Positions 5,630-5,632 of a stretch of 5,632 nt of DNA are shown one piece after another. The notes under the pieces were generated by a model. It saw only the letters and a program-made list of their open reading frames with translations, was not told the DNA's origin and did not search any database. Numbering within the stretch: the stretch's first letter is position 1; each line of letters opens with the position of its first letter. Position numbers and translations under genes: made by a program. The DNA is taken from assembly GCA_031283825.1 (NCBI GenBank), contig JAITAZ010000285.1:1-5632 (forward strand), in the 5' to 3' direction. The DNA comes from Planctomycetaceae bacterium (GTDB lineage Bacteria > Planctomycetota > Planctomycetia > Pirellulales > Thermoguttaceae).

Positions 5630-5632
5630 TTT
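5580..5632 (+). CDS. start of a second RpnS-like protein, cut by the window end
   Basis: ATG at 5580 opens a frame reading 'MTPTAAETYYNQATTLG' before the window ends. It is near-identical to the start of the predicted internal product of the preceding gene ('MSPSAAETYYSQATTLG'). A purine tract, AAAGG at 5565-5569, could serve as SD, with a rather long spacing of 10 bases. In-frame stop TAA at 5547-5549 means it is not joined to a nuclease domain. It is either a free-standing antitoxin-like gene or the surviving 3' end of a degraded Rpn gene; the window does not show whether tetrapeptide repeats follow. Confidence 0.55.
   Translation, partial: MTPTAAETYYNQATTLG

Overview
The window holds two substantial genes on the + strand, plus the beginning of what looks like a second, damaged copy of part of the last gene. 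The DNA is AT-rich. The first gene belongs to a family of large exported haem proteins (HzsA-related) that I associate mainly with Planctomycetota and other PVC-superphylum bacteria. An uncultured, low-GC PVC bacterium is therefore my best guess at the source, but nothing here (no rRNA or tRNA) fixes the taxonomy.

Layout. Positions 1-214 are an AT-rich upstream region with a near-perfect palindrome, a short direct repeat and a plausible sigma70-type promoter. Positions 215-4045 encode a 1276-residue secreted protein. In order it has a signal peptide, a Ser-rich linker of six 21-base repeats, a TolB/WD40-like propeller region, an HzsA-type core with three CxxCH haem motifs, two fibronectin-III-like domains and a C-terminal LamG/concanavalin-like domain. 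Positions 4046-4242 are intergenic, with a promoter candidate and a doubtful 46-codon ORF overlapping the next start. Positions 4243-5430 encode a 395-residue Rpn-family PD-(D/E)xK nuclease (Transposase_31 family) whose tail contains ten four-residue repeats (A/V-E-G-K/R). Positions 5431-5579 are non-coding as far as I can see. At 5580 a new reading frame opens and runs off the window.

The most interesting system is the Rpn locus. An in-frame ATG at 5095 has a good Shine-Dalgarno sequence (AGGAG at 5082-5086) and would yield a separate 111-residue C-terminal protein carrying all the tetrapeptide repeats. This is the arrangement of the 'gene-within-a-gene' Rpn toxin-antitoxin (RpnL nuclease / RpnS inhibitor) described in E. 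coli as an anti-phage system. The same block (SD-like purines, ATG and the next 16 codons) recurs at 5568-5629, about 87% identical. Upstream of that second copy the nuclease-encoding sequence is absent or eroded. The window may therefore show an Rpn locus followed by an orphan RpnS-like gene or a degraded tandem Rpn copy.

The HzsA-related gene and the Rpn gene show no evident functional link. They are separated by about 200 bases with their own promoter candidates, and are probably independent transcripts.
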